Made by a program: the position numbers and the translations under genes | The notes under the pieces: model-generated | What the model saw: the letters and a program-made list of their open reading frames with translations, nothing else | Databases searched by the model: none | Told to the model about the DNA's origin: nothing | Assembly: GCA_012295275.1 (NCBI GenBank) | Contig: CM022665.1 | Location: 24,827,946-24,891,945 of the forward strand | Length of the DNA stretch: 64,000 bases | Reading direction: 5' to 3' | Source: Chrysomallon squamiferum | Taxonomy: Eukaryota; Mollusca; Gastropoda; Neomphalida; Peltospiridae | Shown here: piece after piece, positions 30,365 to 41,444 of the stretch | Layout: the number at the start of each line of letters is the position of its first letter | How positions within the stretch are numbered: the first letter of the stretch is position 1

Positions 30365-30720
30365 TGCATATTTCTGCTCTCCGTTTCTGTTAATTTTTTA
30401 TGTACAGTACTTAGCGTTTTCTGCTGCAGTTTATGTTAACGTACGAAACTTAGAACTTAGCGTGGAGCTTATTTACGTCTGCAATAGTATGTTAACCCGT
30501 TATTTCTGCTACAGTTTATGTTAACCTGTGAAACGTAGCAGCTCGAATGGGGCTCATTTTGTGTTACAGGTTTGTGTTAATCTTTCAAATTTATGATCTG
30601 AGTAACGCTAGCGAGTTTCACTCGTGCACGTCGTATCAGTTTCTGTTTCACGCTTTCTAGCAAAGCTCTTAATTTATTGCCGCTCATTTTCAGTTTCCAG
30701 TTTAAAGATAAAACATCGCA
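30365..30720. repeat. degenerate direct-repeat array (CTGCWRCAGTTTATGTTAAC)
   Basis: The phrase CTGCTGCAGTTTATGTTAAC (30421-30440), CTGCTACAGTTTATGTTAAC (from about 30507) and the weaker GTGTTACAGGTTTGTGTTAA (from about 30561) recur. Each is followed by a GAAAC/CAAAT-TTAG-like segment, then AGCT, CTCATTT or similar. Flanking sequence on both sides has fainter matches. This is an old tandem duplication with irregular spacing. Confidence 0.65.
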
Positions 30721-31319
30721 GTTTCTGTACAAATGTTAAAATGAGTTATGGTTTGTAAATTAGTGAATTAGAGTTTTACAAAAAACACACAAAAAAACAA
30801 CAAAGAAATGGATTAAATAAAATCTTTTCTTACACTAATCTGATATATTTAAATAACAACAACAACAACAACAACAACAGCAACATCAAAGCTAGCGTCA
30901 TCAGCATCTCTACATGAATAAAAAGGAATTAATTAACTATTATTATTACTACAGCTACTGCTGTTGCTACTGTTATTACTACTACGACAACTACGACCAC
31001 TACTACTGCTACTACTAATCAGTGCCAAAGTAATCTAAGCTATTCCATCTCATATAACGCAAATAAAGAACGGATTCTGCCCTGACCACGCAAAATACTT
31101 AAAAAAAGAACTAAATACGAAAACGTTTTCCAGAAGACATAACATGCATTAGATATTAAATTATTCTCTCACAGTAACATAATAAATAATAACAGATAAC
31201 AGATATTTTGAACCTTTGTCTTCATTTTTTCTTTCTTTCTGTTATTCTCGTTAGAATTCTTCTTAGCTCTACTGAGTAACATTTATCTGAGAAACGTAAC
31301 GTATTTCTTGTACGTAGTA

Positions 31320-31790
31320 ACAAAATTCACAAGATGGCGCTGCACCTTTATTTTCCAGAGCTGTACCGTGGGGCGTACAGCATCGTTTTTTATTTTATTT
31401 TACATAGCACGTTCGTATATTCCGACTGAACGGACAGAATCACCAGATATCCGCTGCATCATCTATTTTTCTATTTCTGTAGCACGTACTAATATACAAG
31501 CTAAATCAACTTAACTGCTAGATGGTGCTAATTCTTCAGCACGAACTTATATACACACAAAAGATACCGAATTTATTAGACGAGGCTGAACAGTCATTTT
31601 TCTTATACCGCAGCAAGTGCGTTCACGCTAAAGTCGCTAAATGGCGTTACGTTTTCATTTTTCTTTTTTCATTTTGTATGCATGGATAAAGGAAGAACGC
31701 ACGTAATTGCTACATCGCGCTGCATCGTCAATTTTTCCTACGGTATAGATTCATGCAGAACGCAAAATGGCGTTGGCGCCGTCGGTGAAA
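31320..31790. repeat. degenerate repeat array carrying ATGGCG motifs
   Basis: ATGGCG or ATGGTG occurs at 31334, 31522, 31641 and 31767, each preceded by A/T-rich sequence. Related segments of the type GCATCGTC-ATTTTTC-TA-ACC-GCA-GC-CGTNC lie between them at about 31381, 31457, 31592 and 31723. The unit is about 120-190 bp and strongly diverged. The region is richer in CpG than its surroundings. Confidence 0.55.
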
Positions 31791-32152
31791 CTATTTGTTG
31801 ATTGGCCACGGTTCATCACAGAATTAGTCTGCAGTCTTTCTTCTTGTTGAACCATGCTGATTGTGTTTGTGATACAGGATAGCATGGCACGGCGAAAACA
31901 CTCTGGTGTTCGTGTACAAAACACAAAACAATCTCTATCCATTTATTTTCTAATAGTAAACATTTCTCATACTGCTTGTTTGTTTTCTTTTTTTCTTTGT
32001 TTCCATTTATATGTTTAATTATATCTTGGAGGATTACTTTTTGTTCTGCTGTTTTGTTTGTATTATTATTTTTTTTTTTTTTATGTTGAACACAGTTTTA
32101 TCTTGCTTCTAACGTAACAGTTATATATGTATGTATGTATGTCCCTCCCTCC

Positions 32153-32256
<104 letters not shown>

Positions 32257-35200
32257 CATAAAGAGAGAGAGAGAAAAATAAATAAATATATATATGCGTA
32301 AATACATACCGACAGACAGACAAATACAGACAGAGATAGATAGACTGATAGATAGATTATAAATTAATCATCGATTTCATTTCTTCTAGATGAACAGTAT
32401 TTCAAATAACTGGGCTGTTACGTGAGACATATAGAATTTCTGTCAACCTGCAGATGAAATATTATCAACATTCGGATTATGTCGCATTTGATTAATTATT
32501 TGCTCGGACGCGACAGAAAAAGTAACAGTTATAGATTACATAATGGAAAATATGCTACTGGAATTGCTAATTGTGAATGATAAATTAATTAAAGAATATA
32601 CGATCTCATGTATTTTGTTTAAACCCAAATCCATGGACTTCTCTTACCGGTTACGAAGTAGCAAAATATATTTTTTATATACACCTTCCCAAGGATTTAA
32701 GTACATTTTGTACGCTTTTTAATACAACAGTTGTGCAGTTTGGTTCTTTCCAGTCTAATCTTAACAAAATAAATTTCTCTCTTTGCGATTCAGTTTATCG
32801 ATTTCGTAAACATTAACAATGGAAATAAGGACACATAAGGTTGTAATATCGATCAAATTAGAAGTTTATAGAAAAAAGAAAAAATTGTCAGAATGAGGAG
32901 GAGGAGTGGATAGAAATAGCAAGAAAAACAACAACAAAAGAAACAAGATTCTAAGAAATGGCAAAAGTAATAGAGGCCCCTCGGTAAATCCAATTAACCA
33001 ATTAAACCATATCAGTATTCTACTTATTGTATATGCTTTGTTGCTGATCGTAATCACAGCGATTACACCTTCCGTAGATGCTATCAAATTATAGCGATAT
33101 TCCAGTCTCGATACACGACCGTTTCGATGAATATCCTTTGCACATTAGCAACACACGGTTAATGTTATAATAACAGAGTTTAGAATCGGCGGCGGTAAAT
33201 GCCAATGTTATGAGCTAAATATTTGTTTTATCTTTCGAACAGTAGGTAAAAGATATGTGGCACGAGCTGTGGGTAATACGAGGGATATCACACATCTGTG
33301 ATGTAAAGGTTACTTTATTGTTGTAAGATACTCTCCTGTCTTGTAAGATCAAATAGCTTTATTTACCTTGATATCGGTTCATTCTGTTCACATTTATGTT
33401 GTTTTCGTTGTCCATCGATATACTGCCATTGTCGTTAAGAGAATTAAGAGAATAAAAAGAAAATGTGTTTTAGTAATAAAAGGAAAGGTAAGAATGAGAA
33501 AGAAAGAAGGAACGGGATAGAATTTAAAAAAAAATATTTTTCAGCTAATGTGAACTATTTTTTTCACGGAATGTGCATTTTTACCTATTTTTGCTAACAC
33601 ACAAACACCTATAGATATGCCGACATGTATCCACAACCTCACATGCATGCCTTCTTTATGAAATATTGATATTATATTTGAAATATCTCAGTTAACATTT
33701 TCCTTTTTTCCTTTTATTTTTTAAAGTTTTACACCTCTTCGTCTTCTTGAAAAATGCATTTTAAAAATGAACAAGTCACTGGCATAAGAAATTTTATCAA
33801 TATAATTTATCATTTTGTTCCAATTTTTCGACTAGAGGAGTTCAAACCAGATGGTTCCCAGCAACCTTTATCAGCTACCAGATATTCGTAGAGCTGCTAA
33901 AACACAAGAAAGAAAGAAAGAAAAAAAGATTCTGGTTTCTAGTGCATACGTTAGAGAACTGCTCTCCGAAGCGCCATCCATGTCACCGTAATGGAGCCGA
34001 TAACCTACTTGTGTTTGATGTACAAGTTTTTGCAGCAAGACATGAAAGCGATAAAAGAGTTTGTTTAACCACTCTGTCAAAATACTTACACTGATTTACC
34101 CTGCAAAATGATTTTTTCCCCCTTCATTTATTTATTTATTCTGATGTACACTTTTGACTACCTTTTGCTGCGGTTCTGTTTCTTGTGGAACGATATGCGA
34201 GCGATAAAAAGTGTCGACATATCGAATCTGTGTCAACAACACAGATAACAGTCTACTGATGGCGGTCATAAAATATGACTACTGCAGACTCAAGGATTCT
34301 TGTTTCAGCTGAAATTCAGTCTGAATGATTTGAAAAATGGCTTTGACAGAACTGCTGATGATACAAAAAGTAATGGTTCCACTACTTGTTGCACCAGTGA
34401 CTGTTGCGTTAGTAGAAGTATAAAGCGCTGTACTAGCTGCTCTACTCGATAGAACGGAATAGCTGATTTATAACTGCAATGGAAATATTTGTTGTAGCAA
34501 TAATAATAGTAGCTGAGTAGCAGTGGCAATGGTATAAGTAGTAAAAGCAGCAACAGCAGTAGTAATGGTAATAACGTAGAAATAGTATTAGCAGAAGTAG
34601 TAGTCGTTTTAGAAATAGTTATAGTAGTTGTAGCTATTATTATCATTTCATGAAGTTTTTTTATTTATTACAAAAATAAAAAATTAAATTAAAAAAAAAT
34701 TAAAAATTAAAAAAGAAAGGGAAAAAATTACAAAGCATCTTGAAACAAAAATAGATTTAAAATTTCCAATGCACAGATGGTACAGGAATGTCCGAATGAC
34801 CATGTATTTTTCAACGGCCACTGCGTTCCAAGCATTGAGCGAATTTTCAATGATCAAGTTCTGCTTCTGGAATAAATTTGAAATCGCGAAACATGTGCTG
34901 GTCAAAGGTAGCTTTGTATTAAGAATGATTGTTCAGCTGACCAACACGGACACGCTGTCGGCTAGTTCTCTTTGTTTAAAGACTCCGTGTTTCATCAGAT
35001 GACTGGTAAGAAAAAGTATGTGCAGAGAAAAATACGAGAGGCTTGGGATATTGAATATTCAGTACAGTTTTGTTTAGTTATTTTAGTAGTACAAGAAATA
35101 TAAAATTATAAATTTATTCTTTTCATCCGTTTTTTTTTTTTTTTTTTTGGTTTTGTTGTATTTCAAAGTTACCGTGTGCAGGATTTCAGAAAATGGGTAT

Positions 35201-36884
35201 GTAAATGAATATATTATTTACTATGCTATAATGTGATATAAAATAAAAAATTTAAAAAAGCAACAATAAATAAATTAAAAAAAACCCAACAACAAACAAA
35301 GAAAAAAACAAAAAAACAACAACAACAAACAAACAAAAAATAAAAACAGAACAAACAATATTATAACAAGAAAAAACAACAAGTGTGTTGACTGCTCCGG
35401 TAATTTCGCCATAAAGGCGCACATATGCAGTAAACAAAACGATACAAATTAATTTAGCAACAACAGCAATTTTAGATTTTAACAGAAACGCTATCTCTGT
35501 TCAGCCAGCTTACCTAGATGCACATATTTGCCATGACTTACGTTTTTTTTCTATTTATTTTAAGAGATGATGGTATGAAAAAGAGAAGCTGTATATGTTT
35601 GTCAAATACTGAGCGATTCCAAGAGAAGAGAAACACTGATGTAGCATCCATGGAGAAACAAAGCAACTTGGTTGTTGACGTCATCATGACGTAATACTAC
35701 GCTTGTTGTACTAACACTACTAAATTCACTAAATTTATCTCGGTTGTTAACTAAGATAATATATTCATAGTAGTAGTAGTGTTAAATGTTTTTATTATTA
35801 CTTAAATTTGCTAACGTCGTTTGCCAATAAAGAACTTTCAGTACCGCATATGTCGCTTAACATAAGCTAGAACTGTTTAGCAAAATCTAAGTGATCAAAA
35901 CAAGGAAAGCGCCCAGTATTAAACATTTGTTTGCAAATAAAAGTTCGACCGTACAGAACCTGTTAGAGACACTCGTATGCCTGTACTTATCATACACACC
36001 CTTATGCATGCATTGACTACACCCACGCACGCGCATATACTTAGCACACACACACACACACACACACACCCACACACACACACATGGTATACACAAATAT
36101 CGGTATGCATATTTACAAACATAATTCTTTTGCATTAAATCAGGTTACATGATTTGAACGTTAAAGACCACATCAAAAAGAGAGAGAAATGGAGCCTATC
36201 ATTTCATTCAGCTCATGAAGTCATGATTATTTATTTATTTATTTTTATTTTTAATTTTGTTTTGTTTTTGTTTATTAGTATATATACATTGCTGTTTATA
36301 GAAAGAAACAGTAATTTAATTTCGCTTGAAGCATACACAGAAAAATGTTCCTGAAATAACAACATCAAATGAAAAATAAAACAATTTAAAAAAACAAACA
36401 AAAAAAAACAAATTTGTAATAATAATAATAAAGTGATTAAAAATTTTAAAATTTTTATTATTATTATTATTATTTTTTTTTTTTGTATAATAAACAAATA
36501 AATAAATAAATAAATAATAAATAAATAAGAAAACATAATCATCTAGCATCAAGATATTGGATATATATTATTGTCCGTCTTCTGTCGTATTTAAAGTGTT
36601 ATGTGAAGACCTAAATATGAAGCTGTACTAACAAATGTTTGCTACCAAAGTCACCGTTACCTCCCTCGCCGCATTTCATTCTCTCAGTGCTCCAACACAA
36701 ACGTTTTTGTGAGTAACCTACAAATTAATTTTAGACTTCATTAAAGAAGATGGAAATTTCCTTATCGTTTTATATAAATTCATGAAATCGTTAACCAAAA
36801 TGTGCTGATTTCATTGTCATTATATACATATATAAAATGCGTCTATATGTGTGTTGTGTGTATAATGTCAGTACACTCAAAACA

Positions 36885-36887
<3 letters not shown>

Positions 36888-36932
<45 letters not shown>
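36888..36932. repeat. (AC)n microsatellite
   Basis: About 45 bp of perfect AC repeat, the last clear microsatellite before the gene cluster. Confidence 0.95.
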
Positions 36933-36935
<3 letters not shown>

Positions 36936-37289
36936 CATACAGACATTCTTATGTTGTTTATCGACTAGCAATATTTGAAAAAATTATTTCTGGATCATAT
37001 TCTATGATGCTTTTGTAACTTCCGAATACGTGCAAAAAATAAATAAAAAAAAGACGAATGACGAAGATGCCCATGGCGCTTCCGAAGTTCGGAATCTATT
37101 ACGAACTTTGGTCAAGGTTAAGTGTATTTTTAATTGCCTTTTTATTGTTGAAAGCAATATAGCCAACATAGTTAACGATTCAAACTACCTTAACTGTATA
37201 CAAAATAATAGTTTTAAATATTAGCGACAAATATCAGAAAAATTATATGATTACCTCAGTGGAAAAATACCTTAGAACCGGTCGTCCGA

Positions 37290-37433
37290 TGAGGTCAAAT
37301 TCGGGATCAAATTATTAAAATAACTTCAAATTAAAAAAACACACCAAAAAAAACAACATATGACCAGGTCAATAGGTGTTGGATGATTGAGGACTGTCGA
37401 TTGGTTACAACATTCATCTAGTATATATATAAA
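37290..37433 (+). promoter_or_regulatory. core promoter of copy 1
   Basis: TGAGGTCA lies at 37290-37297 and the 11-bp palindrome TGACCAGGTCA at 37361-37371. An inverted CCAAT box follows (ATTGG within GTCGATTGGTTACAA, about 37397-37411), then TATATATATAAA at 37422-37433. The order and spacing match the promoters of the other copies even though the surrounding sequence has diverged, which suggests that these elements are under constraint. Confidence 0.75.
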
Positions 37434-37758
37434 GGTAGATAAACTGATTTTGAATCACTTCAAAACTGATTATCACTCGAACATTTCCTCTTCACTACTG
37501 TTGGTAAGTATGTATTATTATGTATGTAAGGTACTATTTTAGACTTTTAATTTAATATATTAATTTTGGATGAAGCATGAAATGAATATATTTATTTTGT
37601 CGAATAATTACATTTTTAAAAAGTATTATTATCATCATCATCATCATCATCATTATCATCATCATTTAAATTATCTATCCTTTCACGTTTTTAAATAAGA
37701 ATATTGTTATTTTTCGTAGTAGTAGTAGTAGTAAAATTAATATTTGCAGATTTTCAAA

Positions 37759-38058
37759 ATGATGAAGGCTATTATTGTCGTTCTTTTGGCCTGTTTGACT
37801 CTTGCCTCTGCTGGCATGATGATGCCAATGTACGGCGGATTTGGAGGCTACGGTATGGGAGGGTATGGAGGGTATGGAGGGTACGGTATGGGATTATATG
37901 GCGGGTATGGAATGGCAGGATACGGCATTGGAGGGTACGGCATTGGAGGATATGGATATGGAGGATTTGGTGTTGGAGGTTTGGCCATGGGAGGGTACGG
38001 AGGATTTGGAGGATATGGAATGATGGGAGGATACGGCGGTGGTTTCTATGGCCGTTAA
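37759..38058 (+). CDS. secreted Gly/Tyr-rich protein, copy 1 (divergent founder type)
   Basis: This 99-residue product has the signal peptide [18 protein letters not shown], with cleavage expected after ASA. The mature part of about 81 residues consists of [14 protein letters not shown] and GGFG repeats and ends in GGGFYGR. It lacks the Gly-Met block of the other copies. The start is the first ATG after the 3' splice site (AG at 37748-37749); an upstream in-frame extension would come from the intron. Exon 1 is non-coding and ends at 37503 before GTAAGTATG. Intron 2 starts at 38069 (GTAAGC), 10 bases after the stop, and ends at 38322. Exon 3 is 3' UTR. Gly/Tyr-rich secreted proteins elsewhere include trematode eggshell proteins, shematrins and suckerins. 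The similarity is compositional, so function is unassigned; a structural or peptide-precursor role is inferred. Confidence 0.87.
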   Translation: MMKAIIVVLLACLTLASAGMMMPMYGGFGGYGMGGYGGYGGYGMGLYGGYGMAGYGIGGYGIGGYGYGGFGVGGLAMGGYGGFGGYGMMGGYGGGFYGR

Positions 38059-38391
38059 CAAAGAAGATGTAAGCTGAAATCTTATAAAAACCAGCTGTGT
38101 AGCTATTCGTTACAACTACGTTAATTTTATAATACTTTTTAAATGTATAGTTTATTTTATTTTAGCCATATTTTGCTAGGTATCTTTGCATTTGAAAACT
38201 TGGGTTGTTAATTTTGCTTATCATTAATGACAAAACGGTCTGTTCCACACTCACACAAATGTAAAATGTGTTGTTTTCTGTTTTATTTTATATCTTCCAA
38301 TATCTTGTTGGTTTACTTTCAGAATGCGCATGATTTACTGCAGAAAAGAAGACGACTGTAACTGATTTTTAACCACTGTAATTTCTAACGA

Positions 38392-38397
38392 AATAAA
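38392..38397 (+). terminator. polyadenylation signal of copy 1
   Basis: AATAAA near the end of the 3' UTR exon, which starts at 38323 after TTACTTTCAG. The exon sequence (AAAAGAAGA, AACTGATTTTTAACCA) is related to exon 3 of the other copies. Confidence 0.8.
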
Positions 38398-38412
38398 ATT
38401 ATTGAAAAAAAG

Positions 38413-38676
38413 AGAAGAAATATGTATTTTTTATTTATTTGTTTGTTTAAACATGACGGTGAATTTAGTATGAATTTTAATAAGGAAGTGAAATTATTAA
38501 CCAGATTATCGAATAATCTGAAATCTGAAATCATAATATTAATGCGAGAACTGCAGTTCAGTACTATGATTAACAAGTAACAAAACAGACAGACACACAC
38601 ACGCATTTACACTGGGCTCGAAAAAGCAAAAAAAAAGAAGCACAGTCCTCCCAAAAAACAACAACACAACACCCTA

Positions 38677-38714
<38 letters not shown>

Positions 38715-39620
38715 TGCAAAAAAGAAAACAACAAACCAACAAACACAAAACAAAACAAAAACACACACTGAACTTTAACGTATTTTGAACCTCAGTTTTT
38801 CTAGTAGTTTTAGTGGTTTAAAAAAAAAAAAAAATAATAATTTTATCACTCTGTTTACTAATTATGTATCCCACTTCTTTCTGGGAAATTCCTTTAAGAT
38901 TTTTGCAATGCGAGAACTTTCTGACTTGAATAAAATTTCTGAAAAAACCAAACAAACAGTAAACAAATTAAACAACCCCACAGAGACAAAAAATAAACAA
39001 CCCAAAAAACAACAACCAACCAGCAAAACAAACAAACAAAAAAAAAACCACACAAACAAAGAAAAAACAAAAAACAAATCGGAGGCAAACAACTATGCGT
39101 TTAGAGATAAGCGTAAACATACAGTCACAGATAACTGCATATATACATTCACATGATCACATATAGTCATATACATACTGACGTCTTGATCCTGAAATCT
39201 GCTATCAAAAGTATAAACAATTGCAGAACTAATATTATAAGAGTGTTTGGAAGATCGCTTTTTTAAAAATAAATATCTGACGTCTAATTTAAAATTGATA
39301 TACTTACCTTGTTAGAAGATAAATTTGAAATCATTTTAATATCTCGTGTATGGTATAACAACATCAGCAGCTGCAGCAACAATAACAACAACAATACTAC
39401 TACCACTACTACTAGTTCTACTGCTATTACTACTACTACTACTACTAGTAATTATAATAGTAACTGTAATTTTATTTACCATTTCAAAACCATAATTATA
39501 AAAGCAAGAGAATATGAAAAGATTAAGAAAGTGGTAAATGAAGGTTTAAGAGAGAAAATGAATTAGAAAATTTTTAATTATAGAAGAAATTTATTTAAAA
39601 ACAAATGCTTTTTTTTTTTT

Positions 39621-39714
<94 letters not shown>

Positions 39715-40349
39715 CTTTCTAAGGAGTAGATAAACTAATCTTTCTGGATGTTTTAATTTTCCTCGTTCTGTTCAGTATTTCTCCAAATTTGTTTTATCGG
39801 AATAGACATTTGCTTTCTTTTCAATTGTATTAAAATTCCACTTACCAGTGACATACTGTAAATAAAGCAGGACACGCAAATAAATTCGGTATTCTTTCAA
39901 TACAGTTATCTTAAATATTCGCCCCTTAATACACTCCCCCTGACACGCACACCACACGCAGGCGCACAAGCAGACGCACACAAAAAAAAAGCAGACGGAC
40001 ATACACAACTGATAAAACCAGAACTAGATAAAAAATATTGTTTCAAGAAGAGATAATTAATCTTGAGAATTTGGGGTCGCGAGGAATGTGGGAATCACAC
40101 CAGGATTAATAAGAACATATAAGATTTATACAATAATTTTTGAAACAATAGATAAGAAAAAGTGAAAAAAAAATATGTCAGAAAACTAAAAGATATATTA
40201 AATATATAAAACTCTTTTTGCAGTCTTTGAACATGATCAACTAAAAAAAAAAAAAGAAGAAAAATAAAACACACACACACACACACACGTCGAGGACCCG
40301 ATTAGGTTAGTTCAATATGAAATTACTAAAATAAGATCACTTATAATTT
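38413..40349. other. intergenic region between copies 1 and 2
   Basis: No gene. It holds poly-A at 38678-38712, AAAC-rich sequence at 38940-39080, a decayed ACT run at about 39390-39450, and a poly-T plus (ATT)n tract at 39609-39712. Sequence near 40050-40110 is faintly similar to that upstream of copy 8 (about 61400-61500), suggesting a shared ancestral upstream region. Confidence 0.6.
39609..39712. repeat. poly-T plus (ATT)n microsatellite
   Basis: About 23 T residues followed by about 80 bp of perfect ATT. Confidence 0.95.
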
Positions 40350-40417
40350 GATGAGTTCAACTGGTGACTTTTGATTGAAGACTGTCGATCACTCACAAGA
40401 TTCATCTAGTATATATA
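40350..40417 (+). promoter_or_regulatory. core promoter of copy 2
   Basis: TATATATA at 40410-40417 is preceded by a GACTGTCGAT block. The TGAGGTCA site is degenerate (GATGAGTTCA), and the inverted CCAAT box is lost (CGATCACTCACAAG instead of CGATTGGTTACAAG). This promoter is clearly homologous to those of copies 3-7 but much more diverged than the gene body it drives. Confidence 0.7.
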
Positions 40418-40614
40418 GAGGTAGATAAATACATTTTAATATAACTTCAACACTGTCTACAACGTGAACATTTCCTCTTCACAACTGCTGGTAAGTATGT
40501 CTTATTATTTATGTACAGTAAAGCAAATGCATACATACATTCAGTCGTAAAAGTTTATTGAGTTATTTTATTTTACATTATTTTACTATATTTGATCATT
40601 TTCAGATTTTCAAA

Positions 40615-40998
40615 ATGATGAAGGCTGTTATCATCGTTCTTCTTGCCTGTTTGACTCTTGCCTCTGCTGGCATGATGATGCCAATGTACGGTGGATATGG
40701 AGGCTACGGTATGGGAGGATATGGAGGATATGGAATGGGGGGATACGGCATGGGAGGATACGGATATGGAGGATTCGGAATGGGAGGTTTGGCTCTCGGA
40801 GCATATGGCGGATATGGGGGATACGGAGGATACGGAGGATACGGAGGTATGATGGCAGGTGGCATGATGGGAGGTGGTATGATGGGAGGTGGCATTATGG
40901 GAGGTGGCGTGATGGGAGGTGGCGTGATGGGAGGTGGCATGATGGCTGGTGGCATGATGGCTGGTGGCATGATGCGTGGTGGCATATACGGACGTTAA
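40615..40998 (+). CDS. secreted Gly/Tyr/Met-rich protein, copy 2
   Basis: This 127-residue product has signal peptide [18 protein letters not shown] (1-18). A linker GMMMPM (19-24) is followed by a Gly-Tyr block (about 25-78) built from GGYGM and GGY units. A Gly-Met block (79-123) has nine five-residue units of the type [15 protein letters not shown] and MMRGG, and the C-terminus is IYGR. The mature 109 residues contain 57 Gly, 23 Met and 14 Tyr. There is no Cys, Lys or acidic residue, and only two Arg, both in the last seven residues. Exon 1 is non-coding and ends at 40490. Intron 1 is 40491-40605 and intron 2 runs from 41009 to 41262. LALG is seen where later copies have LSLG. The C-terminal GR could serve as an amidation signal giving a Tyr-amide, which is inference. 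Confidence 0.88.
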   Translation: MMKAVIIVLLACLTLASAGMMMPMYGGYGGYGMGGYGGYGMGGYGMGGYGYGGFGMGGLALGAYGGYGGYGGYGGYGGMMAGGMMGGGMMGGGIMGGGVMGGGVMGGGMMAGGMMAGGMMRGGIYGR

Positions 40999-41330
40999 TA
41001 ATGTACATGTAAGTTAAAATTATAACAAGAAAGTAATCTTCGTCAGTGCTTGGTTTTTGTTAAATTTTAAAATCAGTGTATTTCTTTAATTTCTAAATTT
41101 ACTTCATCTACAAGTCAGACGCACATATTTCTAATCTAGAGATAACACATTAATATCATTATAAAATATAAAATGTTCTTCTACATCCAGAAATCGGTCG
41201 CAGATAATTAGAAATAAATCATAAACACACGAATGAAAAAGAGTCTATTTGTTTTCTTTCAGAATCCACACAGTGTACAACCGAAAAGAAGATAACTGTA
41301 ACTGGTTTTAACCAGTGCAACTATTAACTG

Positions 41331-41336
41331 AATAAA
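41331..41336 (+). terminator. polyadenylation signal of copy 2
   Basis: AATAAA in the 3' UTR exon, which begins at 41263 after the acceptor TTTTCTTTCAG. A GGTTTTAACC palindrome precedes the signal. Confidence 0.8.
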
Positions 41337-41350
41337 GTATTTTAGAAAAT

Positions 41351-41380
41351 ATGATAGTTTTTGTTTGCTTATTTATAATT

Positions 41381-41444
<64 letters not shown>

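Noticed and set aside
37704-38072. alternative-frame Arg/Trp-rich open frame over copy 1
   Set aside because: It lacks a signal peptide and its start lies in intron 1. It is open only because of the in-phase Gly codon repeats. The same property explains the tail in frameshifted copy 3.
40704-40985. antisense Pro-rich open frame (MPP repeats) opposite each Met block
   Set aside because: It is the mirror of GGN/ATG codon periodicity on the coding strand and has no signals of its own.
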